In this document: piece by piece, positions 52,490 to 61,531 of the stretch | How the letters are laid out: each line of letters opens with the position of its first letter | Position numbering within the stretch: the first letter of the stretch is position 1 | Assembly (NCBI RefSeq): GCF_034670185.1 | Contig: NZ_JAXMNY010000001.1 | Span: 1-64,000, forward strand | Length of the DNA stretch: 64,000 nucleotides | Source of the DNA: Nisaea sp. | GTDB lineage: Bacteria; Pseudomonadota; Alphaproteobacteria; Thalassobaculales; Thalassobaculaceae | Direction: 5' to 3' | The notes under the pieces: model-generated | The model's database searches: none | Told to the model about the DNA's origin: nothing | The model's input: only the letters and a program-made list of their open reading frames with translations | Made by a program: the position numbers and the translations under genes

Positions 52490-53649
52490 TCCGTCTGTTC
52501 CTTTCGAACAATAATCGCGGCTCGCAGCCTTCCGCGGCCCCAGCGGGCCATCCGTTCGAAAGCCTCCTTGGGGATGGGCAGGGCGGCTGCCGCGCTTTCG
52601 GTTTCCAATGCGTCTGTCTCGATCCACGGATCGTGGATCAGATAGCGGTCATTCTCTTCGCCATAGACCAGCACCCAGTGCGGTGTCTTGCTGCCCAGCA
52701 TCTGATAGAGGCTGACCAGGACGATTGCGTAGGCTCCCTCATCGAGGGCCGCGCTCAGGGCAACATTGTCCAGCGTTGCGATGTGAACCGGGATGCGCAG
52801 TTCTTCAGCCTCGCGCCGGTAGTCTTCCTGGATCAGCGTAAGGGCCTCGCGCTGGTCCTTGAGGCGCACGCTGTCGATGAAGAGTGGCGGTTCCTGGCTG
52901 AGGAAGACCTCGACCGAAAGTCCTTTGCGGGCCAGCGCCACCGCCATGCCGACAGGCTCGCAGCCACCGTGACCCGTTTGCATGAAAACCGTTGTCGACT
53001 CTCGCCAGAGCCGGAATTCCTCGACCCGGCTGAAACTGACGGAAGGATCGAACGCCTTCAGTGCCATCATCATGCAGGCGGGGCCGCAGGTGAATTCGGA
53101 GGTCTGGGAATAATAGGAGGGGGCATTTGCCGTGAGGGTCGAGCGGACGAGGCGTTTCTCGAACCGCAGGGCGTCCGCATGATCCTCGTAATAGTCGAGA
53201 TATTTTCCGAACTGTTTGTAGCCGAGCCGGGTGTAGAGGGTGATTGCGGACGTGTTGTCGGGCCGGACTTCCAGTCGGAGCGAGAGACAGCCATGCTCGT
53301 CGCGGGCGATATCCTCGGCGGCGCTCATCAGCCCCGCTGCGAGGCCGGTGCCGCGCGCGGATGAGGCGAGGGCAATGGAATAAAGCCGGGCCAGCGCCGT
53401 GCCCCGGCGATAGAGGATCAGAATGTAGCCGGCAATGCCGCCGTCGCCTTCGGACACCAGCAGCGTGCAGTGGCCGTGGTGGATGAAATCGCGGAAGCTG
53501 CGGCGGCTGAGCCGGTCACTATCGAAACAAGCCTCTTCAATACGGACAAGGGAGTCCAGATCCGCCAGCGTCGCGTCGCGAATGCGTATCTCTGCCGTAT
53601 CCAGGGACGGATCGGGGAGGCGCTGTTTCTCACCTTTTGACGAGGCCAC
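52486..53649 (-). CDS. GNAT acetyltransferase fused to a peptidase C39-like domain
   Basis: 387 aa from the GTG at 53649, which has ggag eight bases upstream; an ATG at 53769 would add 40 residues of poor quality. The N-terminal GNAT domain (about 20-175) carries LYSIALASSARGTGLAAGLM. The C-terminal C39/papain-like domain (about 185-385) has the catalytic Cys in SQTSEFTCGPACMMMAL, His in KTPHWVLVYG and Asp in LIHDPW. It overlaps the ATP-grasp gene. The pairing suggests synthesis, acetylation and cleavage of a small peptide; this is inferred. Confidence 0.85.
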   Translation of the reverse strand: MASSKGEKQRLPDPSLDTAEIRIRDATLADLDSLVRIEEACFDSDRLSRRSFRDFIHHGHCTLLVSEGDGGIAGYILILYRRGTALARLYSIALASSARGTGLAAGLMSAAEDIARDEHGCLSLRLEVRPDNTSAITLYTRLGYKQFGKYLDYYEDHADALRFEKRLVRSTLTANAPSYYSQTSEFTCGPACMMMALKAFDPSVSFSRVEEFRLWRESTTVFMQTGHGGCEPVGMAVALARKGLSVEVFLSQEPPLFIDSVRLKDQREALTLIQEDYRREAEELRIPVHIATLDNVALSAALDEGAYAIVLVSLYQMLGSKTPHWVLVYGEENDRYLIHDPWIETDALETESAAAALPIPKEAFERMARWGRGRLRAAIIVRKEQTE

Positions 53650-53876
53650 CCGCCATACTCCGGAAATGTCGTTGATCGAGGGCGCGGACTTTGACCGGCA
53701 TCCCGCCGTCTCCCGTTTCCCATGCGGGAGATTAGCGAGTGTCGCGGTTTCTGTCTCGCGGATATGCATGCCAGAACCTGCGAAAAACAGGGCTCAGCAT
53801 TGCATGAAAGGCATCGGCTTGCAGCGGTCGGCTCAGCTCGTCAAACTGGCGCTCCAGTCTATCAAGGAAATGGATC

Positions 53877-54491
53877 ATGGATACCTCATCGCTTCTGGTT
53901 TTCGCTGTTGCTCTAGCGCTCGCCGCCGGGTCTCCCGGGCCGAGTCTGGCCGCGCTTGTGGCGCAGGTGTTGGCCCGGGGCTGGCGGGCGGTATTGCCGT
54001 TCCTGGTGGCGATGTGGCTGGGTGAGTTGGTCTGGTTGACCATGGCCATTGTCGGCCTTGCCGCAGTCGCGGAGGCCTTTCACTCGGCCTTCCTGGTGAT
54101 CAAATGGCTCGGCGTCGGCTATCTGGGCTTTCTTGCCTGGAAGATGTGGACCGCGCCGGTGGATACGGCGGGCGAGCGTTTGCCGGAGCCGCGTAGCAGC
54201 CTGAAAATGTTCCTCTCCGGCATGTCGGTCACTCTTGGCAACCCGAAGATCATGCTGTTCTACCTCGCCCTGCTGCCGACCCTGATCGATCTCGGCTCTG
54301 TTTCCTTTGCCGACTGGACCTCGATCGCACTCACTCTGGTCTTCGTGCTGGCAGCGATTGATCTCAGCTATGTCGTCATGGCGGCTGGCGCGCGGACCCT
54401 GATGCGCAGCCCACGTGCGGTTCGCATCGCGAACCGGGTAAGCGCAACCGTGATGGGTGGGGCTGCGGTCGCCATTGCCACGCGGCAGTAG
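53877..54491 (+). CDS. LysE/RhtB-family amino-acid exporter
   Basis: 204-aa inner-membrane protein with six predicted helices. The N-terminal family motif AAGSPGPSLAALVAQVLARGWRA and NPKIMLFYLALLP are present. It is divergent from the GNAT-C39/ATP-grasp operon by about 225 bases, so it may export an amino acid or a small peptide made there (weak inference). Confidence 0.88.
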   Translation: MDTSSLLVFAVALALAAGSPGPSLAALVAQVLARGWRAVLPFLVAMWLGELVWLTMAIVGLAAVAEAFHSAFLVIKWLGVGYLGFLAWKMWTAPVDTAGERLPEPRSSLKMFLSGMSVTLGNPKIMLFYLALLPTLIDLGSVSFADWTSIALTLVFVLAAIDLSYVVMAAGARTLMRSPRAVRIANRVSATVMGGAAVAIATRQ

Positions 54492-54509
54492 CGCCGAAAG
54501 GGCCGGGAG

Positions 54510-55790
54510 TTAGCTGACGGGCTTGTCGTCCCCGCTGTCCGCCGCTTCCGTGTCTTCTTCGACAGGCGGCAGCGGGTCCACGGTGGAAAGCGTCTGCGAA
54601 AGCACCACGGCATCGCCAAAGGGGATGTGCTCTTCCACGGGGGCCGGGTTCCGCACACTCATGCGATACGCGCAGAAGCTGGCGGCAAGAATGTGGATGG
54701 CTGCCGTGTAGGCGAACAGATACTTGATGCCGACCAGATCGATCAGCGCCGATGCGATCAACGGCCCGGCGATGGCGCCAACGGCGAATACCAGCAACAG
54801 CCCACTCGCCGCCTCGACATAGTCTGACGGCTCGGTGATGAAATCGTTGAGATGGGCGACGCTGAGGGAATAGACAGGGAAGGCGAAAACCCCGAAGGCA
54901 AACCCGAAGATATAGAGGCCATACGGTACGGCATTTGCGAACAATACCATGCAGAGGCCGGACGCCGCCGCGCCGAGGCAGGCGACGATGATCATCTTGC
55001 GCCGGTCCATCCGGTCGGACAGGCTGCCAATCGGCCATTGGCCTATCGCTCCCGCGATGACAACGATGCTCATGAACCAGGCGACGTTGGACACAGATGC
55101 CTCACCCATCGAGGTCAGGGCGTAAACCGGTGCCAGGGTCCAGAAGGCACCGTTGGCAAGGCCGACCGCGACACATCCAACAACACCGACCGGAGAAATC
55201 CTGAACAGCCGTATCAGCCGCAGCTGGACGACATCGAGCGGCGCCGGCTGGTCGATCCGGGTCAGCGCAATCGGTACGGCGGCAATGGAGACCAGGATCG
55301 AGGCGAGGGCGAAAAGCGGGAAGCTGGCGGGATCAGCCGTTATCAGCAGCATCTGTCCGGCTGTGATTACGGTCAGATTGATGATGGTGTAGACGGAAAA
55401 GACGAGGCCCCGCGTCTCGTTCGTCGATTTCTCGTTCAGCCAGCTTTCGATCACCATATAGAGCACGGCGAAGCAGAAGCCTGTTGTGGCACGCAACAGC
55501 CACCAGACGGCGGGTTCTAGTATCAGCGCATGAATCAGCACGACGGAAGAGGCGACGGCGACCATGCCGGCGAAGGTGCGGATATGGCCGACGATGCGGA
55601 TCACTCGTGGGCCATAAATGCACCCCGCCATGAAACCGCAGAAATAGGCCGAGCCCAATATTCCGATCTCAAACGAGCCAAACGCTTCCATGCCGGCGCG
55701 AACAGGCAGCAGGGTGCCTTGCAGGCCGTTGCCCATAAGGAGGATCGCAACGCTGAGAAGCAGCGGAAGGAAGGGGGTTATGGATGTCAT
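54510..55790 (-). CDS. MFS transporter, YcaD-like
   Basis: 426-aa permease with 12 predicted helices. The ATG at 55790 begins a typical first helix (FLPLLLSVAILLMGNGLQGTLLPVR); the frame upstream to 55868 looks non-coding. The loop 2-3 signature appears as GVPRVIRIVGH-like RVIRIVGHIRTF, and the central WPIGSLSDRMDRRKMI is the MFS motif of the second half. The substrate is unknown. It is convergent with the LysE gene. Confidence 0.87.
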   Translation of the reverse strand: MTSITPFLPLLLSVAILLMGNGLQGTLLPVRAGMEAFGSFEIGILGSAYFCGFMAGCIYGPRVIRIVGHIRTFAGMVAVASSVVLIHALILEPAVWWLLRATTGFCFAVLYMVIESWLNEKSTNETRGLVFSVYTIINLTVITAGQMLLITADPASFPLFALASILVSIAAVPIALTRIDQPAPLDVVQLRLIRLFRISPVGVVGCVAVGLANGAFWTLAPVYALTSMGEASVSNVAWFMSIVVIAGAIGQWPIGSLSDRMDRRKMIIVACLGAAASGLCMVLFANAVPYGLYIFGFAFGVFAFPVYSLSVAHLNDFITEPSDYVEAASGLLLVFAVGAIAGPLIASALIDLVGIKYLFAYTAAIHILAASFCAYRMSVRNPAPVEEHIPFGDAVVLSQTLSTVDPLPPVEEDTEAADSGDDKPVS

Positions 55791-55917
55791 TGCGGCGAGA
55801 CTATAGGCGGGAGGCCGGGGCAACTCAAGGCGAGGCGTGATGTCTGTCGCGGGTGGCCTGAAGTCCACCTCCGGAGCCTGTCGGGGAAGAGCTCCGGAGG
55901 TAGGTGATGGTGGTGGC

Positions 55918-57138
55918 TCAGATGGAGATCACGTTGTGTGCAGGGCCGTATGGGAAGCCGGTGATGTTTTCCGCACCATCCAATCCGATCACCAGGATGT
56001 CGTGCTCGCGATATCCGCCTGCACCCGGAGTGCCTTCCGGCACCCACAGCATCGGCTCCATGGAGACCACCATGCCGGGTTCCAGCACCGTCTCGATATC
56101 CTCCCGTAGCTCCAGTCCGGCCTCGCGGCCGTAATAATGCGACAGGATTCCGAAGGAGTGCCCGTAGCCGAAGGAGCGGTAGTCGAGCAGGCCTTCCTGA
56201 TGGAAGAACAGGTTGATCTCTGCGCAGATTTCGTCGCACCGGGCACCGGGCTTTATCAGCGAGATGCCGAGTTCGTGCGCAGCGATATTAGCTTCCCAGA
56301 GCCGGAGTGTGTCCTTGTCCGGCTCGCCCAGCGTCAGGGTGCGTTCGAGAGCTGTGTAGTAGCCGGAAATCATCGGAAAGGTATTGAGGCTCAGCAGATC
56401 GCCCGCTTCGAGCGTGCGCATGGTGACCGGGTTGTGGGCGCCGTCCGTGTTCAGGCCAGCCTGGAACCAGACCCATGTGTCCCGCATTTCGCTGTTGGGA
56501 AAGGCTTCTGCTATGGCCAGCTCCATGGCGTCGCGCCCGGCCATGGCGACGTCGATCTCGCGTGTACCCGGCCTGATCGCATCCCGGATCGCCGCACCGC
56601 CGATATCGGCTATGCGGGCGCCTTCCCGGATCAAGGCGATTTCCTCTGCCGATTTGACCATGCGCTTGCGCATGGCGGCGGGGGCGATATCGACGATCTC
56701 ATTGATGCCGGTGACCTCTTCCAGAGCACCACGTGCCTGCAGGGTCAGGTGATCGCCCTCGATGCCGATCCGGTCGGCCCTGCCGATCAGATCGCGGACC
56801 GCGCGCCAGAAATTGTCCCGCTGCCAGTCCGTGTAGATGACGTTGTCGGCGATGCTCCGGCGCCAGGGCTGGCCGCCGTCGATATTCGCCGAAACGGTGG
56901 TGCAGGCATCCATGGTAACGACACAGCCGAACGGCCGGCCGAAGCTGCAATAGAGGAAGCCAGAATAATAGGCGATGTTGTGCATCGAGGTGAACAGCAC
57001 GGCGGGCAGGCTGCGCTCGGCCATGACCTCCCGCAACTCGAAGAGCCGGCGCTCATATTCCGCCGTCGAGAAGGGAAGCGGCGCCTTCTCTCCATTGTGC
57101 CGGGTGAAATGCGTGGGGCGTTGTTGTGGGGTCATCAT
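55918..57138 (-). CDS. Creatinase (creatine amidinohydrolase)
   Basis: 406-aa M24-fold enzyme that hydrolyses creatine to sarcosine and urea. By memory it matches Pseudomonas creatinase over its full length, with ISANIDGGQPWRR-like SANIDGGQPWRR, YTDWQRDN, WFQAGLNTDGAHNPVT (the catalytic His lies in GAHN), FGYGHSFG and VLEPGMVVSMEP. The ATG at 57138 is chosen for ggag six bases upstream. It is divergent from a GntR/UTRA regulator and a Liv-type transporter, which probably imports creatine or a related guanidino compound. Confidence 0.93.
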   Translation of the reverse strand: MMTPQQRPTHFTRHNGEKAPLPFSTAEYERRLFELREVMAERSLPAVLFTSMHNIAYYSGFLYCSFGRPFGCVVTMDACTTVSANIDGGQPWRRSIADNVIYTDWQRDNFWRAVRDLIGRADRIGIEGDHLTLQARGALEEVTGINEIVDIAPAAMRKRMVKSAEEIALIREGARIADIGGAAIRDAIRPGTREIDVAMAGRDAMELAIAEAFPNSEMRDTWVWFQAGLNTDGAHNPVTMRTLEAGDLLSLNTFPMISGYYTALERTLTLGEPDKDTLRLWEANIAAHELGISLIKPGARCDEICAEINLFFHQEGLLDYRSFGYGHSFGILSHYYGREAGLELREDIETVLEPGMVVSMEPMLWVPEGTPGAGGYREHDILVIGLDGAENITGFPYGPAHNVISI

Positions 57139-57362
57139 CCTGATCTCCATCCGAAACGGACGCGGGCGCGCCCGGTAATCCATCCGGGCGTACAGGATGC
57201 TGGATCACCCCCGATTTCTCCCGGAGGCCGCATGCGTGAACCACGTTCGCGGCGACGCCATCGCCGCACATGCTGGTGCGAGACTAAATCCAGGAATCCG
57301 CTCCGGTCAACGGCAAGTATCGTGATGAAGTGGGGCTGCAGAATTTTCTGCTTGCCCACTCT

Positions 57363-57398
57363 CTTAAACGCATATCAATATATCATTTAGCGTTTAGG
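57363..57398. promoter_or_regulatory. Inverted repeat upstream of the GntR/UTRA gene
   Basis: CTTAAACGC (57363-57371) and GCGTTTAGG (57390-57398) are near-perfect inverted arms around an AT-rich 18-base spacer, just before the GntR start. It is a candidate autoregulatory operator; the long spacer could instead hold a promoter between two half-sites. Confidence 0.45.
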
Positions 57399-57405
57399 GG
57401 AATTC

Positions 57406-58227
57406 ATGACGGATCGGTCGGTCAATATCAGTGCGCAGGGGGCGAGCGGGGCATTGCGGATGCCGCTCTACCACCAGATCTTCCTGATTCTGCGGCAGCA
57501 GATCATGGATGGCTTGCACGAATATGACGCGCTGATCCAGGGCGAGCAGGAGCTTGCCGAGACCTATGACGTCTCCCGCATCACCGCGAAACGAGCGCTG
57601 GACGAGTTGGCCGCTGAAGGTCTGGTTGTCCGGGAGCGCGGGCGCGGGACGCGGGTGCGGTACCGGCCGAAGGCGCGGGCTTACAAGGCCTCGATGGACG
57701 GGTTGCTGGAAAACCTTATCGCCATGGGCCTGGAGACGGAAGTGAACCTTCTGTCCTTCGGCTATGTCCCGGCGGCGGAAGAGGTCGCGGCGGCGCTGTC
57801 CTGCCCGATCGGCCAGGAAGTGCAGCGCTCGGTCCGGGTGCGCAGTGTCGAGGGTCAGCCCTTCTCCTTTCTCACCACCTTTGTTCCCGCCGATATCGGC
57901 CGCCGCTATGGCGCCGAGGATCTGGCGAACAAGCCGTTGCTGTCGCTGCTTGAGCGCGGCGGCATTCAGGTCGATGCCGCCAGCCAGCTGATTTCCGCGA
58001 CCCTCGCGGATGCCGAGGTGGCGGGACATCTCGGGGTCGAGGCCGGGTCCGCCCTGCTGAAGATCAATCGCATCGTGCGCGACCGGGACGGGCGTCCGGT
58101 CGAGTACATCACTGCTCTCTATCGCCCGGATCAATACCAGTACCGGATGGTGCTCTCGCGCGTTCAGGGCGAGACGCACAATACCTGGACGCCGAGCCAG
58201 GACGCGGCAACGACCGCGGCGGAATGA
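57406..58227 (+). CDS. GntR-family regulator, HutC/UTRA subfamily
   Basis: 273 aa. Winged helix (about 18-90, QELAETYDVSRITAKRALDELAAEGLV) and a UTRA effector domain (about 110-255, ending VEYITALYRPDQYQYRM). Members respond to small metabolites. It is divergent from the creatinase gene and 34 bases upstream of the ABC transporter genes, so it should control both in response to creatine or a breakdown product. Confidence 0.92.
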   Translation: MTDRSVNISAQGASGALRMPLYHQIFLILRQQIMDGLHEYDALIQGEQELAETYDVSRITAKRALDELAAEGLVVRERGRGTRVRYRPKARAYKASMDGLLENLIAMGLETEVNLLSFGYVPAAEEVAAALSCPIGQEVQRSVRVRSVEGQPFSFLTTFVPADIGRRYGAEDLANKPLLSLLERGGIQVDAASQLISATLADAEVAGHLGVEAGSALLKINRIVRDRDGRPVEYITALYRPDQYQYRMVLSRVQGETHNTWTPSQDAATTAAE

Positions 58228-58261
58228 AACGATAAACCAAACGCGCTTACCAAACAGGGGA

Positions 58262-59509
58262 ATGGCTATGAAAAAGACCTATACGTTCAATCATCTCTCG
58301 CGCCGCCAGGTGCTGGCCGGTGTTGCCGCAGGCGGCGCGGTTGCCGCTGCCGGAACGCTCGGCATGCCGCATATCGCCCGTGCTGCCGATGCCGTGAAAG
58401 TCGGTGTCGTGCATCCGGTGACCGGCTTCCTGCAGTTCTCCGGCACCCAGTGCCGCTTCGGCGCGCTTGCCGCGATCGAGGAAATCAACGCGTCCGGCGG
58501 CATCAAGGCGCTCGGTGGCGCAAAGCTTGAGGCGGTCCTGGGCGATGCCCAGTCGAAAGCCGAAATCGGCGCGGCCGAAGTCGAGAAATTCAACGAGGCC
58601 GGTGTCTCCGCCATTGTCGGTGCCTATGCCTCCGGTATCTGCCTCGCCACCACACAGGCTGCTGCAAAATACGGCATCCCGCATGTCGTCGACGTCGGCG
58701 TGAACGACAAGATCGTCGGTCGCGGTCTCGAGAACACCTTCCGTTTCGGCCCGGGCTTCGGCAGCATCACCAAGTCTGGTGTCGATCATCTGATCGCCAT
58801 CAACGAGGCTGCCGGCAAGCCGACCAAATCGGTCGTTATCGTGCATGAAAACACCACGCCGTTCGGCAGCTTCATGGCCGGCCTGCTGGAAAAGAACCTG
58901 GCCCCGGCCGGGTTCGAGGTGAAGGAAGTTCTGCCGCACCCGACCGGAAACAAGGACTTCAGCAATATCGCGCTGAAGATCAAGGAAGCGAACCCGGACC
59001 TGGTCATTCCGTCCCACTATTACGGTGACGGCGTGCTGTTCCTGCGCACCCTGCAGCGCCAGCGGGTGAAGCCGAAAGCGATCTATTCCGTGCTCGGCGG
59101 GGCCTCTTCCCAGTATCGCTTCGTGAACGAGTTCCCGGATGCGGCCGATTACGTGATGGACTGCAATCACTGGTTCGACCCGCGGAAAGCAGCGGCTCAG
59201 GCCCTGCGCAAGAAGACTGAAGCGGCAGGCAAGTCCTTCTCTTACGAAGTCTTCCTGGCCTATGAGGCGATGATGTTCGCCGCCGATGCCATGGAGCGCG
59301 CCGGCTCCGCTGATCGTGCCAAGATCATCGAAGCGATGGCTTCCAGCACCTGGTCCGACCACTTCATGCCGTATGGCGCAACCAAGATGGTCAATGGCCA
59401 GAACGAAGGCGCTCAGGCCATGGTCATGCAGGTCCTGAACAAGGATATCGAAGTCGTCGCACCGAAAGAATTCGCGACCAAGGCCGCGGTGTTCCCGCGC
59501 CCGGCCTAA
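58262..59509 (+). CDS. Liv-type ABC transporter substrate-binding protein, Tat signal
   Basis: 415-aa periplasmic binding protein of the LivK type I family. The N-terminus carries a twin-arginine signal (LSRRQVLAG, about residues 13-21, then a hydrophobic stretch and ARA cleavage site). The mature protein begins with VKVGVVHPVTGFLQFSG. The creatinase context suggests creatine, creatinine or a related nitrogen compound rather than branched-chain amino acids. A strong hairpin follows the stop. Confidence 0.9.
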   Translation: MAMKKTYTFNHLSRRQVLAGVAAGGAVAAAGTLGMPHIARAADAVKVGVVHPVTGFLQFSGTQCRFGALAAIEEINASGGIKALGGAKLEAVLGDAQSKAEIGAAEVEKFNEAGVSAIVGAYASGICLATTQAAAKYGIPHVVDVGVNDKIVGRGLENTFRFGPGFGSITKSGVDHLIAINEAAGKPTKSVVIVHENTTPFGSFMAGLLEKNLAPAGFEVKEVLPHPTGNKDFSNIALKIKEANPDLVIPSHYYGDGVLFLRTLQRQRVKPKAIYSVLGGASSQYRFVNEFPDAADYVMDCNHWFDPRKAAAQALRKKTEAAGKSFSYEVFLAYEAMMFAADAMERAGSADRAKIIEAMASSTWSDHFMPYGATKMVNGQNEGAQAMVMQVLNKDIEVVAPKEFATKAAVFPRPA

Positions 59510-59529
59510 GTACTGGCTCTGACAAACAG

Positions 59530-59558
59530 CGATGGGGGCGGAGTACCCGCCCCCATCG
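59530..59558 (+). terminator. Intercistronic stem-loop after the binding-protein gene
   Basis: A perfect 11-bp stem (59530-59540 with 59548-59558) and a 7-base loop, with only a short T pair after it. It lies between the binding-protein gene and the permease genes and probably limits downstream expression or stabilises the upstream message. Confidence 0.75.
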
Positions 59559-59588
59559 TTCCACGCGGCCCGAACGCGATAGTAATTC

Positions 59589-60488
59589 ATGGATTTTCTC
59601 GGTATCAGCCTGCCGTCCTATTCTCTCGAGACGGTCTTCGGCTCCGCCATCAGCGGTATTTTCCTCGGTGCGATCTACGCTCTGGTCGCGCTCGGATTGA
59701 CGCTGATCTATGGCGTTTTGCACATCATCAATTTCGCCCATGGCACGCTTCTGATGCTGGCCATGTATGCGGTTTTCTTCCTCTGGAGCGTGTTCGGGGT
59801 CGATCCCTATGTCGCCATGCTGATCGTCGTGCCGGGAGGGTATCTTTTCGGCTACGCATTGCAGCGGAGCGTGATCGGCCGGACCAGTCATGGCCGGGAC
59901 GAGATTATCCTGCTGACCACGCTCGGCGTCTCCATCGTGCTGGAGAATTTCGCCCTTTTCGCCTTCTCCGCGAATGAGCGAAACGTCCAGGTGCCGTATG
60001 ATTTCGACGGTATTGACCTCGGCGTCGTCTATGTCGTCTGGCCGCAGATCGCGGCGCTTGTCGGCTCCCTGCTGATCACGGCGGCGCTCTGGGTCTTCAT
60101 GCGCTTCACCGATACCGGCAAGGCCATCCGGGCGGTCGCCAAGGAGCGGCAGGGAGCCCGTCTGATGGGCATCAATGTCGAGCATATCTTCGCCGTCAGC
60201 TTCGGCATCGGCACGGCATGCGTTGCCGCCGCCGCCAGCCTGCTGGCGCCCACCTACGCCGTGTTCCCGCAGGTCGGCTACCTCTTCGTGCTGATCGCCT
60301 TCACCGTCGTCGTGCTTGGCGGCATGGGCAGCTTCGTCGGCGCTCTCGTCGGCGGACTGGTGATTGGCATAACGGAGCAGATCGGACGGCTCTATCTCGG
60401 TGAAAGCCTCGGGCTGATCACCATTTCGGCGATCTTCATCCTGATCCTGCTGTTCCGGCCGACCGGCCTCTTCGGGCAAAGACTATGA
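59589..60488 (+). CDS. ABC transporter permease, LivH type
   Basis: 299-aa inner-membrane permease with about eight helices. Family motifs are GAIYALVALGLTLIYGVLHIINFAHG at the start and FVGALVGGLVIGITEQ near the end. It overlaps the LivM-type gene by ATGA. Partner of the Tat-exported binding protein upstream. Confidence 0.92.
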   Translation: MDFLGISLPSYSLETVFGSAISGIFLGAIYALVALGLTLIYGVLHIINFAHGTLLMLAMYAVFFLWSVFGVDPYVAMLIVVPGGYLFGYALQRSVIGRTSHGRDEIILLTTLGVSIVLENFALFAFSANERNVQVPYDFDGIDLGVVYVVWPQIAALVGSLLITAALWVFMRFTDTGKAIRAVAKERQGARLMGINVEHIFAVSFGIGTACVAAAASLLAPTYAVFPQVGYLFVLIAFTVVVLGGMGSFVGALVGGLVIGITEQIGRLYLGESLGLITISAIFILILLFRPTGLFGQRL

Positions 60489-61531
60489 GTATGTTCACGA
60501 CCATGAGTACCGGAAACATGCAGCGGATCGGCTGGGCCGTTCTGATCGGTGCCCTGCTCGCGGCGCCCTTCGCGATCCATTCCGGCCGCTGGATGGAATT
60601 CATCGAGCTGACCCTTTTCGCCGCCCTGCTCGGGCAGGGCTGGAACATTCTCGGCGGTTATGGCGGGCAGTATTCTTTCGGTCACGCGCTGTTTTTCGGC
60701 ACGGCGGCCTATCTGCAGGCACTGCTGCAATACAAGCTCGGCTGGAGCCCGTGGCTGACCCTCTGGATCGCCATCGGCGGCTCGGTCGCGGTCGCTGCAT
60801 TCGTCGGTTTTCTCAGCTTCCGCTATGGCTTGCGCGGCTCATACTTCGCGCTTGTGACGCTTGCATTTGCCGAGGCGTTCCATGTTCTGTCCCGCTCGCT
60901 GGTTTCGGTCACCGAAGGCGGGCGCGGCGTGCAGCTTCCGCTCAATCAGGACCCGGAGCAGGCACTGGCCACATTCCAGTTTACGTTCGCCGGGCCGTTC
61001 CTGTCGGAAGCCGGATATTATTACACCATTCTGGCCTTTCTGCTGATTGGCTTCGCGGTCACCGGCTGGCTGAACCACTCCCGTTTTGGCGCGCAGCTCC
61101 AGGCCGTGCGCGAGGACGAGGATGCGGCGTCGGCTCTCGGCATCGATCCTTTCCGCGTAAAGATGAGTGCGATCTGCCTCTCTGCCGGTGTCACGTCGCT
61201 TGCCGGGATCTATTACGTGCAGAAATTCCTGTTCGTCGATCCGGGCATTGCCTACGGGCCGGGCAAATCGGTGGAGGCGCTGTTCGCGGCCATCATTGGT
61301 GGCGTCGGCACCGTGCTTGGCCCGCTGCTCGGCTCGGCCTTCATTCATCTCGTCGGCGAATTCGCCAAGGAAACCATCGGCGCGATGCTGGGGGACCGGC
61401 CGGGTGTCGACCTGATCCTGTTCGGGATCATCCTTGTGCTGATGCTGGCCTATATGCCGCGCGGGCTGGTCGGTCTTGTGGAATTGCTCTGGCGGAAACT
61501 CATGACGAAGCGGGGAGACGGCAATGCTTGA
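60485..61531 (+). CDS. ABC transporter permease, LivM type
   Basis: 348-aa permease with about nine helices. Characteristic segments are GGYGGQYSFGHALFFGTAAY and LAAIIGGVGTVLGPLLGSAF-like AAIIGGVGTVLGPLLG. The first ATG overlaps the LivH stop. The 3' end overlaps the LivG-type ATPase gene by 8 bases. Confidence 0.92.
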   Translation: MSMFTTMSTGNMQRIGWAVLIGALLAAPFAIHSGRWMEFIELTLFAALLGQGWNILGGYGGQYSFGHALFFGTAAYLQALLQYKLGWSPWLTLWIAIGGSVAVAAFVGFLSFRYGLRGSYFALVTLAFAEAFHVLSRSLVSVTEGGRGVQLPLNQDPEQALATFQFTFAGPFLSEAGYYYTILAFLLIGFAVTGWLNHSRFGAQLQAVREDEDAASALGIDPFRVKMSAICLSAGVTSLAGIYYVQKFLFVDPGIAYGPGKSVEALFAAIIGGVGTVLGPLLGSAFIHLVGEFAKETIGAMLGDRPGVDLILFGIILVLMLAYMPRGLVGLVELLWRKLMTKRGDGNA

